Below, in pieces: positions 1 to 12,700 of a DNA stretch of 64,000 nt. Source of the stretch: Cryptomeria japonica (lineage: Eukaryota; Streptophyta; Pinopsida; Cupressales; Cupressaceae). Below the pieces are notes generated by a model that saw only the letters and a list, made by a program, of their open reading frames with translations, was not told the DNA's origin and did no database searches. Positions within the stretch are counted from its first letter, which is position 1. Every line of letters starts with the position of its first letter. Both the position numbers and the translations under genes were made by a program. Location of the stretch: NCBI RefSeq assembly GCF_030272615.1, contig NC_081409.1, forward strand, positions 475,474,573-475,538,572, given 5' to 3'.

Positions 1-938
1 TTGCGGATGTGGCATTGGCTGACATAAAACTGAAATGCTAGTATGGGCACTAGTGATTGGTCCATGTTACAACTTCATGGCACATGGCCCCCACTCAAAT
101 GAGTCATAGCCTGGGTGGACCCGATGCATTTATATTGTGATCACTTTTCATGAGATCAATTGCTAGGGTGATCGCATGATTCATCAAAGGTGCATCCAAA
201 GTCTAGCTTTGCAACGTCGTTATGGGTGTGGCATGTAGGATCCACAAAGGTAAATCTTGTGATTGTTGCGTAATTGTGCGATTGAATCAAGTTGCCCAAT
301 CAAGCTAACTCTGCAGTGTCATTGCAAACATGGCATCGACTAACATAATACTGACATGCTAGGATGGGGGTCAGTGATTGATCCATGTTACAACTTACAT
401 GGCACATGGGTCCCACTCAAATGATTCATAGCCTGGGTAGACCCGATGCACTTATAATGTGACCACTTTTCATGAGATTAACGACTAGGGTGATTGCATG
501 ATTGATCAAAGGTGCATCCAAATTCTAACTCCGCAACACCACTATGAATGTGGAATATAGGACCCACAAAGGTTGACATGAGCTCTTTAATTACTATGCA
601 CCTCCACCAAGATCAACAATTATGATTGTGACATGATTTCATGATTAAGTCAAGCTGCGCGACTAGGCTAACTCTAGAGTGTTGTTACAGACGTGGCATT
701 GGCTGACATAACACTGACATGCTAGGATGGGTGCCAGTGATTGGTCCATGTTACACAAAATGGCACATGGGCCCCACTCAAATGATTTACGGCCTGGGTG
801 GACCCGATGCACTTATAATGTGACCACTTTTCATGAGATCAATGGCTAGGATGATTGCGCAATTGACCGAAGGAGCATCCAAATTCTAACTCTGTAATGC
901 CACTATGGATGTAGCATGTAGGACTCACAAAGGTTGAC
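1..938. repeat. Tandem array, unit about 320-360 bp
   Basis: Three successive copies of one unit are seen. The shared block GGCATTGGCTGACAT (or a close variant) starts at 11, 332 and 695, giving periods of 321 and 363 bp. Each unit then carries a 'tgctaggatggg' block, a 'ggtccatgttac' block, a 'cctgggtggacccgatgca' block and a closing 'cacaaaggt' block. The middle unit has about 40 extra bases before the next copy. The array runs off the left edge of the window, so the true copy number is unknown. No coding potential was seen. Confidence 0.85.
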
Positions 939-1530
939 AAAATATTCTTAAGCCAATGAAAGAGTGAACACTTGGATAAGTGAGACACGTAATGACGATG
1001 ACCAAGCAGCAGATGGATTTTAATATAATTAAAGATGATGGCAAATAAAAAATAATAAAGTTATTAATGTGTTGACTTCTGATTTGTCGATGGCTGATCG
1101 GGAGTTTTTTTGTTGTGGCCCCAATTTTAAAATATGAATTGCAATGGCTTTCTCCAGCCAATGTCATAACACTAGCATACATGCCTACAGAAAATAAGCC
1201 CAATTTGCCCATTATGAATCGCATTTTCAGCTATTTTAGCATCAGTCCTACTCTAAGTAGCATCTACAACATTCTATATATGTTATGGTTTAGTTTGTAT
1301 ATTTGTTCTTTCATAGTTAGTGTTTTATATGTTTGTGCTTTCATAGATAGGGTTTTTGAGAAACGATTGTCGACGATATTTTCATTGCATTCTCCCTAGC
1401 TTTTTGATCTTTTATGGAAAATTGTCAATTGCTTATAATTGTTTGAGTATAGAGAGATTAGCTTGTGCTTAATTTTGAATCTTTTCATCATCATTTCATC
1501 AATTTTTCTTGTAAAACCCTAACCCTAGAA
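939..1530. other. Unassigned spacer upstream of copy A
   Basis: AT-rich sequence between the tandem array and the start of copy A. It ends with 'aaaccctaaccctagaa' directly before the ATG at 1531, which is typical of a plant 5' leader. No tRNA primer site or LTR-like repeat was found here. Confidence 0.4.
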
Positions 1531-4500
1531 ATGGTAGAGTCTTCTAGTCTAGGAAAGAGAAATTTTTATGAGGAGATCATTATCCAACTCCCTAAATCAA
1601 TAGAGACACAAAAGAGGTCAAAGCCTGGGTCTAAGCCAGATGAATTCATCGTGGACCCGACTACAGGTATCAGGGATGCATTGATCCCACCATGGGGTTT
1701 TAGTCTTTGGAGGAGAGGCTATAACAAGAAGAAGGAAAGAGTTCCAATGTCCAATATCTGGAACTACAATTTTGGCAAACTTGTTCTGCCAAATGTTTAC
1801 GTGAACACTAAATTGGTTGTTGCTATTGGAGCAAATTATAAGTCTGGCACTAGGGAGATTGTATCTAGTAAAGGTGGTAGGCTAATAGAGATTACCCGAG
1901 ATGTAATCAATGAAGTGTTTATTCTGAATCCTAACACTTATTGGGCTATTAATCCCCAAGAGATAGACTTGGAATACAAGAAGAATGAACACCTATATAA
2001 AAATAAATTGGCAACATTCTTGCATCCAAAAATTAAACGGGATGATAGGAAGCTAACACCAAAGAAGACAAACCCGTATAGTGTAGACTTGTTTGCCAGC
2101 TATTTTGTAGACACATACTATGCTTTATGTCAAGTATGTGTTGTTGATGTCAAGGACCTGATACCAACTTAGATGTTGATGAATTGCATGGATATCTAGA
2201 GAAGGGATATCAATAGACCTTTTGATTATGCTTTTGTGGTGTTCGAGGGTTTGCACAATGTCTTATTTGATTTCAAAATTGGGAAGTCAAATATTTTCAG
2301 GTATTATTTTCTCTTAATGCATATATTCTTGTAAAAAGCTCTTAAGGCATGGCATCTTGATTTGAAAATTATTACTATGGCTAGAGAAGAACCTCTCCCA
2401 GTTTAGGAATGGATGTATATTTGGAACTCACACATGAATGAGTTCAATTATTTGACTTTTGAGAATCTTTTTGTTAGAAAGCTTCTTAGTATTTTGTAGA
2501 AGAAGTTTAGGTGGGGTCTAACCCAATAGGCCAAATAATTTCTCAAGCCTAAGGAATTTAAGCTTGAACTAGGAATCACTCACAATTGGGGGTCATGGTT
2601 TTATTTTAAGGACCACACCATCATAATAATTTTTGGTAGCTCTATTACCCCTAGATGCTTGCCTATTACTATTCAAGATAAGGTGGATTTCTTAGAGATC
2701 ATGTATCAGCTGGTTGAAGCTAATAAAGATTTGGTAGGGGGATCACACAAGAAAGGTTCAATGATCCCATCACAAGTAGTGATTGGGATGTATCATTTTC
2801 TGAATAGGAAAGCATATAAAATCCTTTACTCTATGATAAATAGGTAGGCTAAATATGGGTTCTATGATTCTGAATGGCTTGTCAAGAATCTTGGAAAGGC
2901 CAAGACACAAGAGCATCAATGGGATGAAGAGCATGATGAAGACCTCATAAGAAATGTAGTGGATTATGAGGAAGTATTGAAAAGGAAGGAAAGATGGTAC
3001 AAGATCTAGTATGAGGAGAACAAAAGAAGGAGAGAGGACAACTCATATTCTCCTGCTTGGGAAGAACAACTAATTCCAGAGGCTAGAATGAGACAAACAT
3101 TTTCCACTTATATAGATGTTAATATAAATCCTCTACCTTAAGAAAGTCCCCACTTGGATGTTATACCTCTAGTACAAGTAGAGGAGGAAGAAAGACCAGA
3201 ATCCCCTCAATCAATTGGTTCCCCCATTGGCCCTACTTCCCCTCCATTGAGTCCTCAAGAACCTCCTCCCACAACTTCTTTTGACCCTAAGCCATCAGTA
3301 TCACACCCCTCCCCTTCAGAGAGGTTGCTTGTAGAAATAGCCAAGAAGAAGCCCATGGTTGCACCATCTTCTAGTGGCCCTCTTTTCCAAGTACCAGAGA
3401 ACCCAAGGGTTATCACTCCATTTCACATGCTTTCACTGCGGAGGGAAATTCCATTCCAATCCTATAAATGCTTTGAATTACAAGGGGATGAGCCTCTACC
3501 CCCTCACAGATTTGACACAAGGATAGGGGTCACCATTCAATAGCCTCCTAGGGAGTAGGCCCTTGATGCATTCAAGCTCAGATTGGACCTAAGTGAAGAT
3601 GTAAGATTGAATTCTTGTCAACAATTCATGAGTGATGATGATTTCATACACACTAGGGAGTTCAAGCATTTTGAAATCACAAATTTGATAATTGAAATGG
3701 AGAGGAGAAGAGGCATTAATTTTAATGATTTGGGGAATGAAGAAAGGATAAGGATAAAGGATGAAGTCCTAAAAGCTGCAAATGAGCAATTTGTTGTTAC
3801 GACTCCAGAAATAGGATGGAAGATTGTGAAGAGAAGTGGAATACTCCTATTAGAAGGATGGGACATTTCCTCTACCATTATTTTTTATGATTTGAGGAAG
3901 AGACATGACATACATTTAGATTCTATGGATCTCTCACAAAGAGATAAGCTACTTTTAGGGGTATTGTTTGATGATCATCTCGAACAATTAGTTATTTGGT
4001 GCTTGCATAGAGTTACAAAGAGACCAAGCATGAGTTATGAGGTTGACCAATTATTTGGAAGTCTGTTGACAATTCCATCATAGAAGCAGTAGGCATAAAC
4101 CTGAATGTGCAAAAATTTTCCCATAAAGTGGCTTTGAAGACAGAAGAGGAAATCACTATTCTAAGAGAAAGGTTGACAACCTTGCATGAACAAGTATATG
4201 CAGGGCCTACATACATACCCCCAGGCATGATCCAACATACTTCAGATGAATTAATAGGACTAAGGAATGATCTATCTTAGGCTAGATTGAAAATTGTTGA
4301 TCTGAGTAATGAGAGGGATGTACTAAAGGTGGATGCCTTGTCGATGGAGAGGAGAGTAAAGATAAATATGGAAAGATCATTGTTGGAATCAAAAATCAAT
4401 GAAATCTTAGAGCATGCAGATGCAGCATGGGATAAGCATAGAGAGTTGTTAAAATTTTCTCATGAGCATTTGAATGGTAGTGTTTTGTAGCTTGCTCATT

Positions 4501-4980
4501 ATCTCACATGAGCAAAATAATTGTAGTATTGGGGTTAATCCTCTCCCAAGTTTTCTACATGACATGGTGAAGAGCTTTAAATCTAGGCTTGAGATGATTA
4601 AGCAACTCTTCACTATTCATAGAATGTATATGCAAAGGATTAATAGTGAGGTCAAAGGCTTCCATTGTCTGGTCAACTACTACATGCCTACTCTATTTGA
4701 TAGGGAGAGAAGGAGAAGATAGGGAGAAAAGGTCTTAAGGTCCAAGACAGAGTGGATTGTTGACATCTGGACAATCCAAAGCCACATGTTTCTTGATATT
4801 GCTTCAGATGATGCACTACTCAACAAGAAGTTGGTGTCATACATGGATGCACTACCAAGACTTGATAGTGGTATGATCAGAATGGAGGTGGTTAGATCAA
4901 AGATTGAAGATAAGGAGTACCAACAATATCTCAAGGCTCTCAAGGACTTCAAGCAATATGGATTGGATCACCAACAGTGA
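1531..4980 (+). pseudogene. Copy A of an unrecognised large protein family (about 1,150 codons, decayed)
   Basis: Not a family I recognise by name. One reading frame runs from the ATG at 1531 to 4083 with no frameshift but 13 in-frame stops (10 TAG, 3 TAA, no TGA). The frame shifts near 4075 and shifts back near 4500, ending at the TGA near 4978. Parts in order: a globular N-terminus with WNYNFGKLVLPN near residue 75 and a 'Y..GTREIV...G..IEIT' stretch; LPV-stop-EW near residue 290; an F-G-S region; a proline-rich linker at residues 541-600; EGWDISS near residue 773; a charged coiled coil at 4290-4470; and a helical C-terminus. I chose the start at 1531 over an in-frame ATG at 1465 because a plant-like leader precedes it. 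Copies B, C and D share the layout. The N-terminal pattern loosely recalls plant mobile-domain proteins carried by transposons; that is a weak inference. Confidence 0.7.
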
Positions 4981-5344
4981 ATAGTATGCAATAGTTTGTT
5001 TAATTAAGTTTTTCAATGCAATACTGTGATTCATATATATGTAATATGTCCTACATGCAATGAATCTTGCAAAGGATTCTGTATACATTTTTTATAGATA
5101 TAAAACACCTGGAAATCCAATGTAATGATTTCTAAGTTATTGCTCTTTACTTGTCATCCAGAATGTCATGTGAATTAATAAAATTAGAAATTTTTAATAA
5201 ATATCTCTTCACTATGTTATTGAGTTTGAATAAACTTTAGTGTCTTCTAAAGTGGGAGATTAAATTTGCTTATCTTTATTTGAAGAACTCTATGTAGAGA
5301 GCAAGTATTGAGTTGTGATTGTGAATTCATCTTATGTTGTGATT

Positions 5345-5408
5345 GATATCAGGATCAAAGTCCTCTCAAAGAATTAATATCAGGATTCAAGTCCTCTGAA
5401 AGAATTAA
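5345..5408. repeat. 32-bp direct duplication
   Basis: Two adjacent copies of a 32-bp unit starting 'atatcaggat' lie at about 5345 and 5377. They differ at only a few bases. Confidence 0.75.
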
Positions 5409-6647
5409 GTAAATAAATACTTCAAATAAAGAACTTCATAATTACAACCAATAAACATAACTATTTACTACAAATGAATAACAAAGGACAGTAGTAGCAC
5501 AACCATTAATTGTATTTGTATTAATAATGGATTCAAATTTGCAATGTTAAATGGTACATTAATTTGATTCATCCCTGAAGTTATAGATGAATTAAAAATT
5601 CACACAATTCATACCAATCTACTAGAGATATTATACTAGAAGCATATTTGATTCAGTTCATAGAAGAATTGAAACCCATTTAAAATAGCTAATTTTCTTC
5701 CAGCATCTTCGATTCGGATCAAGCAATCATGATAGAAAATGATAAAATTATAGTGAGAGAAGCAGAGAAAGGAAATATTCAAAAGTGGGTAGTGATTCCA
5801 AATTTTCTATTTCAAGGCCCCTCTCAATTCTCATTCTTTATTCCACCCATCCTTAGTCTCCTTAAAAAGATAAACTCAGGATCAATCTTGTACAATAAAC
5901 ATCAAAATTGCCTTGAAGAAATACAATCAACTATTATGATCAGTTGTTTACCATGGAAATCACATCAGCAATAATAGTTGCCCTTACCAAAAAAATAAGA
6001 ACAAAACAAATCCTTTGTCATTGTTGATTGTGCAAATGAATAACCCTAAGAAGACCTCAAAAGATGCTAAATAAAGCTTCAGCTTCCTAAATTGCATAAA
6101 AGGGCCATAGTGGAACTCCTCAATTGACACTTTCACCTCTAGTATCACTTTCTTTGAATACCAATACCATGGAGGTATTGGTATAAGAAAAAATACAAGT
6201 GTTCACCGAGGTTACACGTGATCACCATTACGAAGGTTAGAAGTAATCTACTTCTGAATCACCATCAAAAACAATAGAATATTGGTACCATTAGCTTCTA
6301 CTGGTACCAATACTTATGAGGAGATCAATCTGGCATTAGTATTCCATCTCCAGTTTTTGAGAGCCTCTCTCCTGCCTTATTATACCCATTGAATTCTTTC
6401 CAATTCTACCCATACTAACTCAAAATAGAATTAGTCTATCTTTTCCTCTAAGACTAGATAACTAGAGGTAGGAAAATTTACAATACCCAGAATAATAGGA
6501 TAGTGTCATCCTTATTAACCTCAAAAATCTCATATCAAAACTAAAATCACTCAATACTGTATTGAACACCATTATGTGGTTGATTCTAGTGCAACTCCAC
6601 ATCCCTATCTATAGCAAGTTTTGGTTGTTGTCGTTAAGTAAATTAAG

Positions 6648-6860
6648 GCGGTGGTTTTGTATCGAAAAATATATCATTTTTTATGTCTTACTATTCAAAT
6701 CCGCACTGATCTCAAATGTCATAAATCACACTCAAAAATACATTGATCATAAAATGAAGGTGGTGGTTTTGTATCAAAAATATATCGGATGCGATGACTT
6801 CAAATCCTTGAAGATCTGAAATATCAGAAATCATAATTGAAAAAATATTGACAAGATCAG
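6648..6860. repeat. Diverged tandem duplication, about 114 bp
   Basis: Two copies of a unit starting 'ggtggttttgtatc', at about 6650 and 6764, each followed by 'aaatatatc' and ending in a 'tcataa(a)t' block. The copies are clearly diverged. Confidence 0.6.
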
Positions 6861-7016
6861 TCAAGTACAATCAACATCTCATCAATATTAATGCTAAATG
6901 CATTGAGTATCCAGAACATGACATTTTATTGCAGAGAGGTTGTGTAATGAATATATATTTTTTCATTTTTTGTAGGCTTTTTTTATAAACTGCTAATTCA
7001 TAATGTCTTTTTTCAT

Positions 7017-7271
7017 TTGTGTGAATTTTATGACTGGAAAACAAGAAGAATCACAGCAAGAAAATCACGACAAATATTTTGCACAAGATCACCTCAACAT
7101 AGGACAATCAGAAATCTCTGTGTGGTAGATGCAAGAAAATCAAAACGATGGCATGTGAATTTTATGACTGGAAAACAAAAAGATCATGACAAATCGTTCA
7201 CACAAGATCACCTCCACATAGGACAATCAAAAAATTGTGGCATATGGAAGAAAATCAAAATGGCGGCATGA
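7017..7271. repeat. Tandem duplication, 134 bp
   Basis: The block 'gtgaattttatgactggaaa' occurs at 7021 and 7155. Both copies continue through 'caagatcacct' and 'acataggacaatca'. The open frame across it is a by-product of the duplication. Confidence 0.8.
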
Positions 7272-7786
7272 AAAGTTGCATGAGTTGATTGTCATTCAAG
7301 GATACTGAACTAGCAGTTAAGTGATTATAGAGGCAAAAAAAATCTTTTACATGTTTTGAATGTTTATCTTTTCTCAAAATTCATAATAAAAAGATTGGTT
7401 GAGCAGTATTTTGACCATCCCTCTTTGTGCTTGTTCAAGAATGATTTCAAAAATTTAGCGCTCATACATGTGTTTGGACTCTATATCCACAAGATCTAAA
7501 ATGTATGACACCAAGTGGACAATACTACAGTTAATTGCCTTGTTGTTAAAGGGATATTGAAAATCTAGAAGGTAGCTAAAGGGATATTGAAAGGCAGCTA
7601 TAGTTGCAAAAGGCCTTTCAAAAGCTACCAATCATCATTGTTTCATCATTTGGTGACTAAGAGGCAAGGGGTGAGGAGAGGAGAACAATGAGGGTTGGGG
7701 GTAGCCGACACTATCAAAGAGTCTGTTAAATTCAATTTGATTTCCTGAGATGGAATCCCTGTTCTAATTACAACATTGCTTGATGA

Positions 7787-7945
7787 GCTCTTCCTATAGA
7801 TTTACTATCCTTGTAAATCTCCTCTAGTTTTGTCGAGCTCTTCTAACTTTGTGGAGCTCTTATTCTATTTTGTTGATCTCATCAAACTTTGTGGAGATCC
7901 TCTACTAGTTTGTTGAGCTCCTCTGCTAGTTTGTTTAGTTAGTTT
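7787..7945. repeat. Short imperfect minisatellite (GAGCTC-type)
   Basis: Five to six degenerate copies of a 25-32 bp unit of the form 'ttgt(g/c)gagctcttctaact' run head to tail. They alternate GAGCTC and GAGATC/GATCTC cores. Confidence 0.6.
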
Positions 7946-8669
7946 TGCATCTTCAAGGTCATTCAATAATGCGATGGTGGCATGGCTCAAGTAGTTGGAC
8001 TTCCAACAGTCTACATGTTTTGTCTTTTCTATTTCAACTTTCAAGTTCTATCCTGGGAACTTTTTTTCCTATGTGTTTAAAATAGAAACATGTCAAAAGA
8101 AAAGAGGACAGTTGTATTCATAATTAGTTTATCATCTATCGTCAATATTTCTGCAAAAATTGTCTCTACAATGTATTCCTTGTCTTACATGAATAAAAAT
8201 ATTAAGGGTTTTGTTATTTATCTTTACAAAGATCTTGTCAATGTGTAATACTATTTGTGGGTTCTCTTTAAGGAAGAGATTAATTTCCTAACATGTGTAA
8301 ATATAATAATTATTTAATGCCAAAAATAAATATAATATATTTTACTATGATATTCAATATTTAAATTACAATAGTAATACTAAAAAGGTAAAAAGGAAAA
8401 GTATTCATCACTATGTGTAATGTGGGTATCATTACATTAAAACAATTGACTGACATGTAAAACAAAATATAAAGTATATGTCCTAGTGTTGATGACCATT
8501 GTCTAATCACAAACACGTTCATTTCTTGAATCAAGAGAGTGGGGACTCGGCACTCAGGAGGAGGGTTTTCTATTTCTTCTTAGCATATTCAAAATATGGG
8601 TAAGGTGCAGGCTTTCCAAACTATTTATAATTTTAATTTCTTAAGGTTCAAGGTTGTCTATTTACAAGC

Positions 8670-9118
8670 ATGTCTACCACCAGCAATAGCAATAACCTTA
8701 AGAAGAATATGCAAGGAAAAAAAATAGACTATGTCAAACTAATTAAAACCCTAGCTTTAACTGATGAGTACCATGATATTTGTGATCCTGTTATCGATGG
8801 TTATTACATCAAGACTTAGATATTCATCTGAGAGTAAGGCCACCATGAAGGTACATCCTCCACCAAAAATTAGTATGGTGGAATTATGGATTAGTGGATT
8901 GGGTTGCATGATGTTGTTTGAGGTCTTCCCTTGCCCAGAATTTATAATGGCTTGTGCCCAAAATTATGATGACAACAAAAAAGCAATCATTAGGAAAGAC
9001 ATCCTGGAACTAGTGTTACACATTACTACAGAAGGATTTGGTCATCTATTAGGCTTTACTGGAACCACAAATTTTTTTTGGAGTAATCCTCATTGACCTT
9101 GAAATTCTAGCTAGTTAG
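8670..9118 (+). pseudogene. Copy B, 5' part (N-terminal region of the unrecognised family)
   Basis: An ATG at 8670 opens 49 codons ending at a TAG at 8817. A shift to the next frame then gives a continuous stretch with the motifs KVHPPPKIS, ELWISGLGCMM, ACAQNYDDNKK and an 'I..RKDILELVLHIT' block. This aligns in order with the N-terminal region of copy A (W...GKLV, AIGANY, 'R.IV...G..IEIT'). The sequence stops dead at the gypsy insertion. Beyond the gypsy target duplication, from 16204, the gene resumes. A 'P-P-P-K' entry instead of copy A's 'V-P-M-S' shows that B belongs to a diverged subfamily. Not an intact gene. Confidence 0.6.
9114..9118. repeat. Target site duplication, left copy (GTTAG)
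   Basis: GTTAG directly precedes the left LTR and is repeated exactly at 16199-16203 after the right LTR. Confidence 0.9.
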
Positions 9119-9903
9119 TGAAGCAATCATCGGTGGGGGGGACCTCAAAGAGATCAATCTGGACCAGTTAGCAAGAGTAAACATAATGGAAGCACAAAGA
9201 TAAGATGGAGGCAATGAATAACATATTGTTTTATTTCATGAAAATTGATTACAACCAACTGGTAACAACTGGGTTACAGCATAACTGTCTCAGAGGCCTG
9301 GTAGAACATATAGAATAGGTCACAAGTGAGACCTTGAATCTTAAGATCTATCCTCTATGCACAGTCTTGCTACCTGATTCTTCTATTTATTGAATTCTAA
9401 TGTGCAATTACAATTATATATATGATCCAAAGGATCTAGTTGGCCCAAAAGGGATCAAAACCCGAAGAACAAGACCTAACGTGCAAAATAAACAAGTTTG
9501 GTCTTTGCCAAGAAATTCCTCCGAAAAATCCAAAGGATGAAATGTAGATAGAAGGAAAAGGTTGGCCACATGCCAAGGAACATTGGAATCAATGCCCAAG
9601 GATTTGCAATCTTCGGAAGGGGTTCCGATAGATCACAAAAAATAGGTCCAGGCAACTGGTAACAAGAACTGTCAACTGGTAACAGGAAATTGTCAAGGAA
9701 ACCGATAGCAATATCTTGTCAGAAAATGATGTAAATGCAATGTGGTCTAGAAATAAGAAAGATGATCAAGTCTTCAAGTAGAATCCAACTCCACATGATC
9801 CGATGAGCCAAAACTGAGACACACAAAAAGAAAAATTACAAACAAAAAGAAAATGTTTTTGGTTGATGCAAGATTGCTATGAACTAGGGATGCTCCTCCA
9901 TCA
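9119..9903 (-). repeat. 3' LTR of the gypsy element
   Basis: On the minus strand it begins TGATGGAGGAGCATCC and ends ...GATTGCTTCA, matching 15419-16198 along its length. It has a small extra duplication around 'aactggtaaca' (9653-9700) that the other LTR lacks. A TATATATA run near 9415-9423 lies where a U3 TATA box would be. Confidence 0.9.
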
Positions 9904-9934
9904 GACATTCAGGGTTATTGAAAAAGTGAGCCTC

Positions 9935-11015
9935 TTACTTTGATGGGGTCAGAGGAAAACCAAGTCGATCTACCTCTACTTGAGAAATCCAAGATGAATC
10001 TTCAACTGATCTATCCTTACACTTCACAAGATACTCCTTATACTGACTGCTCTGGGTACTACGCCCAGTCCTACTGTCTAAAATCTCTTCAATCTGATCC
10101 GGTTCCTTTCGGGGCAACTATTTCTCCAAGTCTGTAATATTGTCCTCACTAAATTATGGTTCATGATACCCATGAAGATCTACAATGTTAAACACAAGTT
10201 AAATACTCAAACTATCTGATAATATGCATTTCCAGAACTGAACTTCCTCAAAATCCTACAAGGTTTAAACTTCTTCATCTGCAACTTGTTATAAGTTCCA
10301 ACCGGCAATCTCTCTTTTCTTAGATATACCATCACTTCATTACCAAATTTAAATTTCCTTATGTCTCCCCTTCTCATATGCCTTCTCCTTATATTTGTTG
10401 TTCATGTCTTCCAAATGTTGCTTAACCTGAATATGCAAGGCTGCCATGTGATGTGCAAAGTCTTCTGCTTCAAAACTTCTTCGATCTTAACTGGTAATAC
10501 CCCTCAATTCTGATATACCTCTAGGATGCACTATAGTAACAATCTCAAAAGGTGTTCTCTGGTACTCCTATTCACTGAATTGTTGTAGGCAAACTCTGCT
10601 TGTGCAAGAATCAAATCCCAACTTCCAGTTTTAAATCCAACTAAACATCTCAACAAATTTCCCAAGCTCTGGTTAACAACTTTTGTCTGTCCATTAGTTT
10701 GTGGATGAAAAGTAGAACTAAACTTCAAATCTATCTTCATCTTCTTCCAAAGTGTTCTCTAAAAATAGCCAACAAACTTAGTGTCTCTGTCTGAAACTAT
10801 GCTCTTAGGAAATCCATGCAATCTCACTACTTCCTTGAAAAATAGGTCTACTACATGCAATGCATCTGATGTTTTCTTACAAGTTATGAAATGATCCATC
10901 TTCAATAATTTATCCACTACTAAAAATATAGAATCATTCCCTCTCTATGTCTTAGGAAATCCAAGTACAAAATCCATGCTTATATCCTCCCAACGTCTTA
11001 CCAGTATTGTAAATA
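9935..11015 (-). pseudogene. Gypsy integrase core and chromodomain (decayed)
   Basis: The last 60 codons (9935-10117) read as a chromodomain, with EEILDSRTGRSTQSSQYKEY, then EYLVKCKDRSVEDSSW and DRLGFPLTP. Upstream at 10531-10740 is the end of the integrase core with TFHPQTNGQT, LLRCLVG and EFAYNNSVNRST. Further upstream around 10960-10990 the frame gives SMDFVLGFP and NDSIF. A chromodomain in this position defines chromoviruses and is thought to guide insertion to marked chromatin. Stops and shifts interrupt every part, so no functional integrase is expected. The N-terminal HHCC zinc finger is missing with the deletion. Confidence 0.8.
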
Positions 11016-12700
11016 GTTTATACAATCCACTTGAAATACTTTATTGAAATCCAGTAAAGCCAACACAGGCTGTTCAATCACTTTCTACTTCAATAGTTCA
11101 AAACTTTTGTTTACTCCGATGGTCCACTTGAATTCCTTCCAATCTCCTCCCATGGTCTCAGTCATAGGGTTACAAACTGAACTGAAATTTTTGATAAACT
11201 TCTAGTAAAAACTAGCCAATCCATGAAATGATCTTACCTCTCCAATGCTTTATGGTGTAGGCCACTCAATAATTGCTTTCACTTTCTCAAGGTCTATCTT
11301 CAAACCACCCTTACATATCATAAATCCCAAATAGACTAACTCATCCTTCATGAAAGTACACTTCTTAATATTTATCAGCAACTTCTCTTCTCTCAACCTC
11401 TGTAAAACTTGCCTCAATTGCAACAAATGCTCCTCTTTTGTCTTACTAAAAATCAGAATGTCATCCAAATACACAATAACAAACCTACCCAAGAATTTAT
11501 TCAATGCCTCATTCATCAGCCTCATGAAAGTACTCGATGCATTAGTCAATCCAAAAGGCATCACCAACCATTCACATAGTCCTTCATTTGACTTAAATGT
11601 TGTTTTCCACTCATCTCCTTCTCTGATCCAGATCTGATGATATCCGCTCTTCAAATCTATCTTTGTAAAGTATTTTTCTCCACTTAAATAGTCCATTATG
11701 TCATCCATCCTAGGCAAAAGAAACTAGTATTTCACTATGATCTTGTTTATTACTCTAGAATCAGTACACATTCTCCACTCTCCATTCTTCTTAGGTGTTA
11801 ATATTGTTGGTACTGCACAAGGGCTTAGACTTTCCCAGATCAAACTTTTCTTTAACAACTCCTACACTTGTATTTTTAGTTCTTCATTCTATTTCGATGT
11901 CAACCGGTGTGCAGTTTTGTTAGGTAAACTAGCTCCGAGAACCAATTAGATGCAATTACTAATACTTCTCACAGGTGGCAATCCATCAGGTACATTATCT
12001 AAAATGATGTCTTCATATTCTATCAGCAAATATTTTATCTCTTCCGGTTGTTCTCTTTTTTATTCTAGTTTCTCAATCTTCTTAGGAATTAAGGCAAAAC
12101 ACACATTATCATGTGTCAATCCATCCAGGAATTTCCTTCCATCTACCAAATAGATTCTAGCATTCATACAGACTTCACTCTTCAAGGGTTCCTCTAAAGG
12201 CAACAAGGTTTACTTCATCCCATTGGCCAAAATAGTGTATGTATTCTTTCTCCCTTCATGCACTACCTATCTATCAAACTGCCAAGGTCTACCCAACAAA
12301 AGATGGCAAATATCCATAGGCATAATATCATAGAAGACTTCATCATGATAATTCCAAATTTTCAATTTCACCAAACATTTCTCACTTACTAACAAGCTAT
12401 GTTCATCCTGAATCCATGCTATCTGATAAGGCTTATGGTGTTTCAAACTCTCCAATTTCAACATATTCATAATCTCTTCTAAAACAAGATTATTTGAACT
12501 ACCACTATCTATAACAACTTTACAACACTTACCAGATACCTTACATCTGGTCTTGAATAGATTCTTCCTCTTCAAGGGCTCTTCATCTCCTTTCGTATGA
12601 CACAAATCTCTCCTCATCACCAATAGTTCTCCATCTTTCAGTTTATTGTCTGATCTGGTGGGTTTTTCTTCCACCACTACTACTCTTCCATTATTCTCTA
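11016..12700 (-). pseudogene. Gypsy protease and reverse transcriptase (decayed)
   Basis: Protease is marked by VIDSGSSNNLV near 12500-12520 (the D-S-G active site is kept) and ends in a CHLLLGRPWQFDR block. Reverse transcriptase is clearest at 11250-11717: [24 protein letters not shown] and the catalytic [11 protein letters not shown] (11461-11475), ending EWPTP. Between them the frame reads through several TAG and TAA codons, for example just after WQFDR, where a CAG codon is expected. Past the RT the frame gives FNKVFQVDC and then jumps straight to integrase sequence, so RNase H is absent. The protein would copy RNA to DNA in a virus-like particle; this copy cannot. Confidence 0.88.

Larger units (their letters stand above)
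4981..8669. other. Gene-poor AT-rich stretch with small local duplications
   Basis: No convincing gene. Short open frames here lack any recognisable domain. The region holds four small duplications listed separately. A purine-rich 'aaagtgggagatt' near 5249 looks like a polypurine tract downstream of copy A, but no matching long terminal repeat was found on either side. Confidence 0.5.

Noticed and set aside
1531-4083. Use of a changed genetic code (TAG and TAA read as glutamine), suggested by absence of TGA
   Set aside because: The same bias appears in LINE and LTR elements of ordinary plant type, and C-to-T decay at CAG and CAA explains it. CGA codons are rare, so few TGA are expected.
939-8669. 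LTR pair or terminal inverted repeats flanking copy A
   Set aside because: I compared the flanks by eye and found no matching long repeat or primer site. A purine tract near 5249 alone is not enough.
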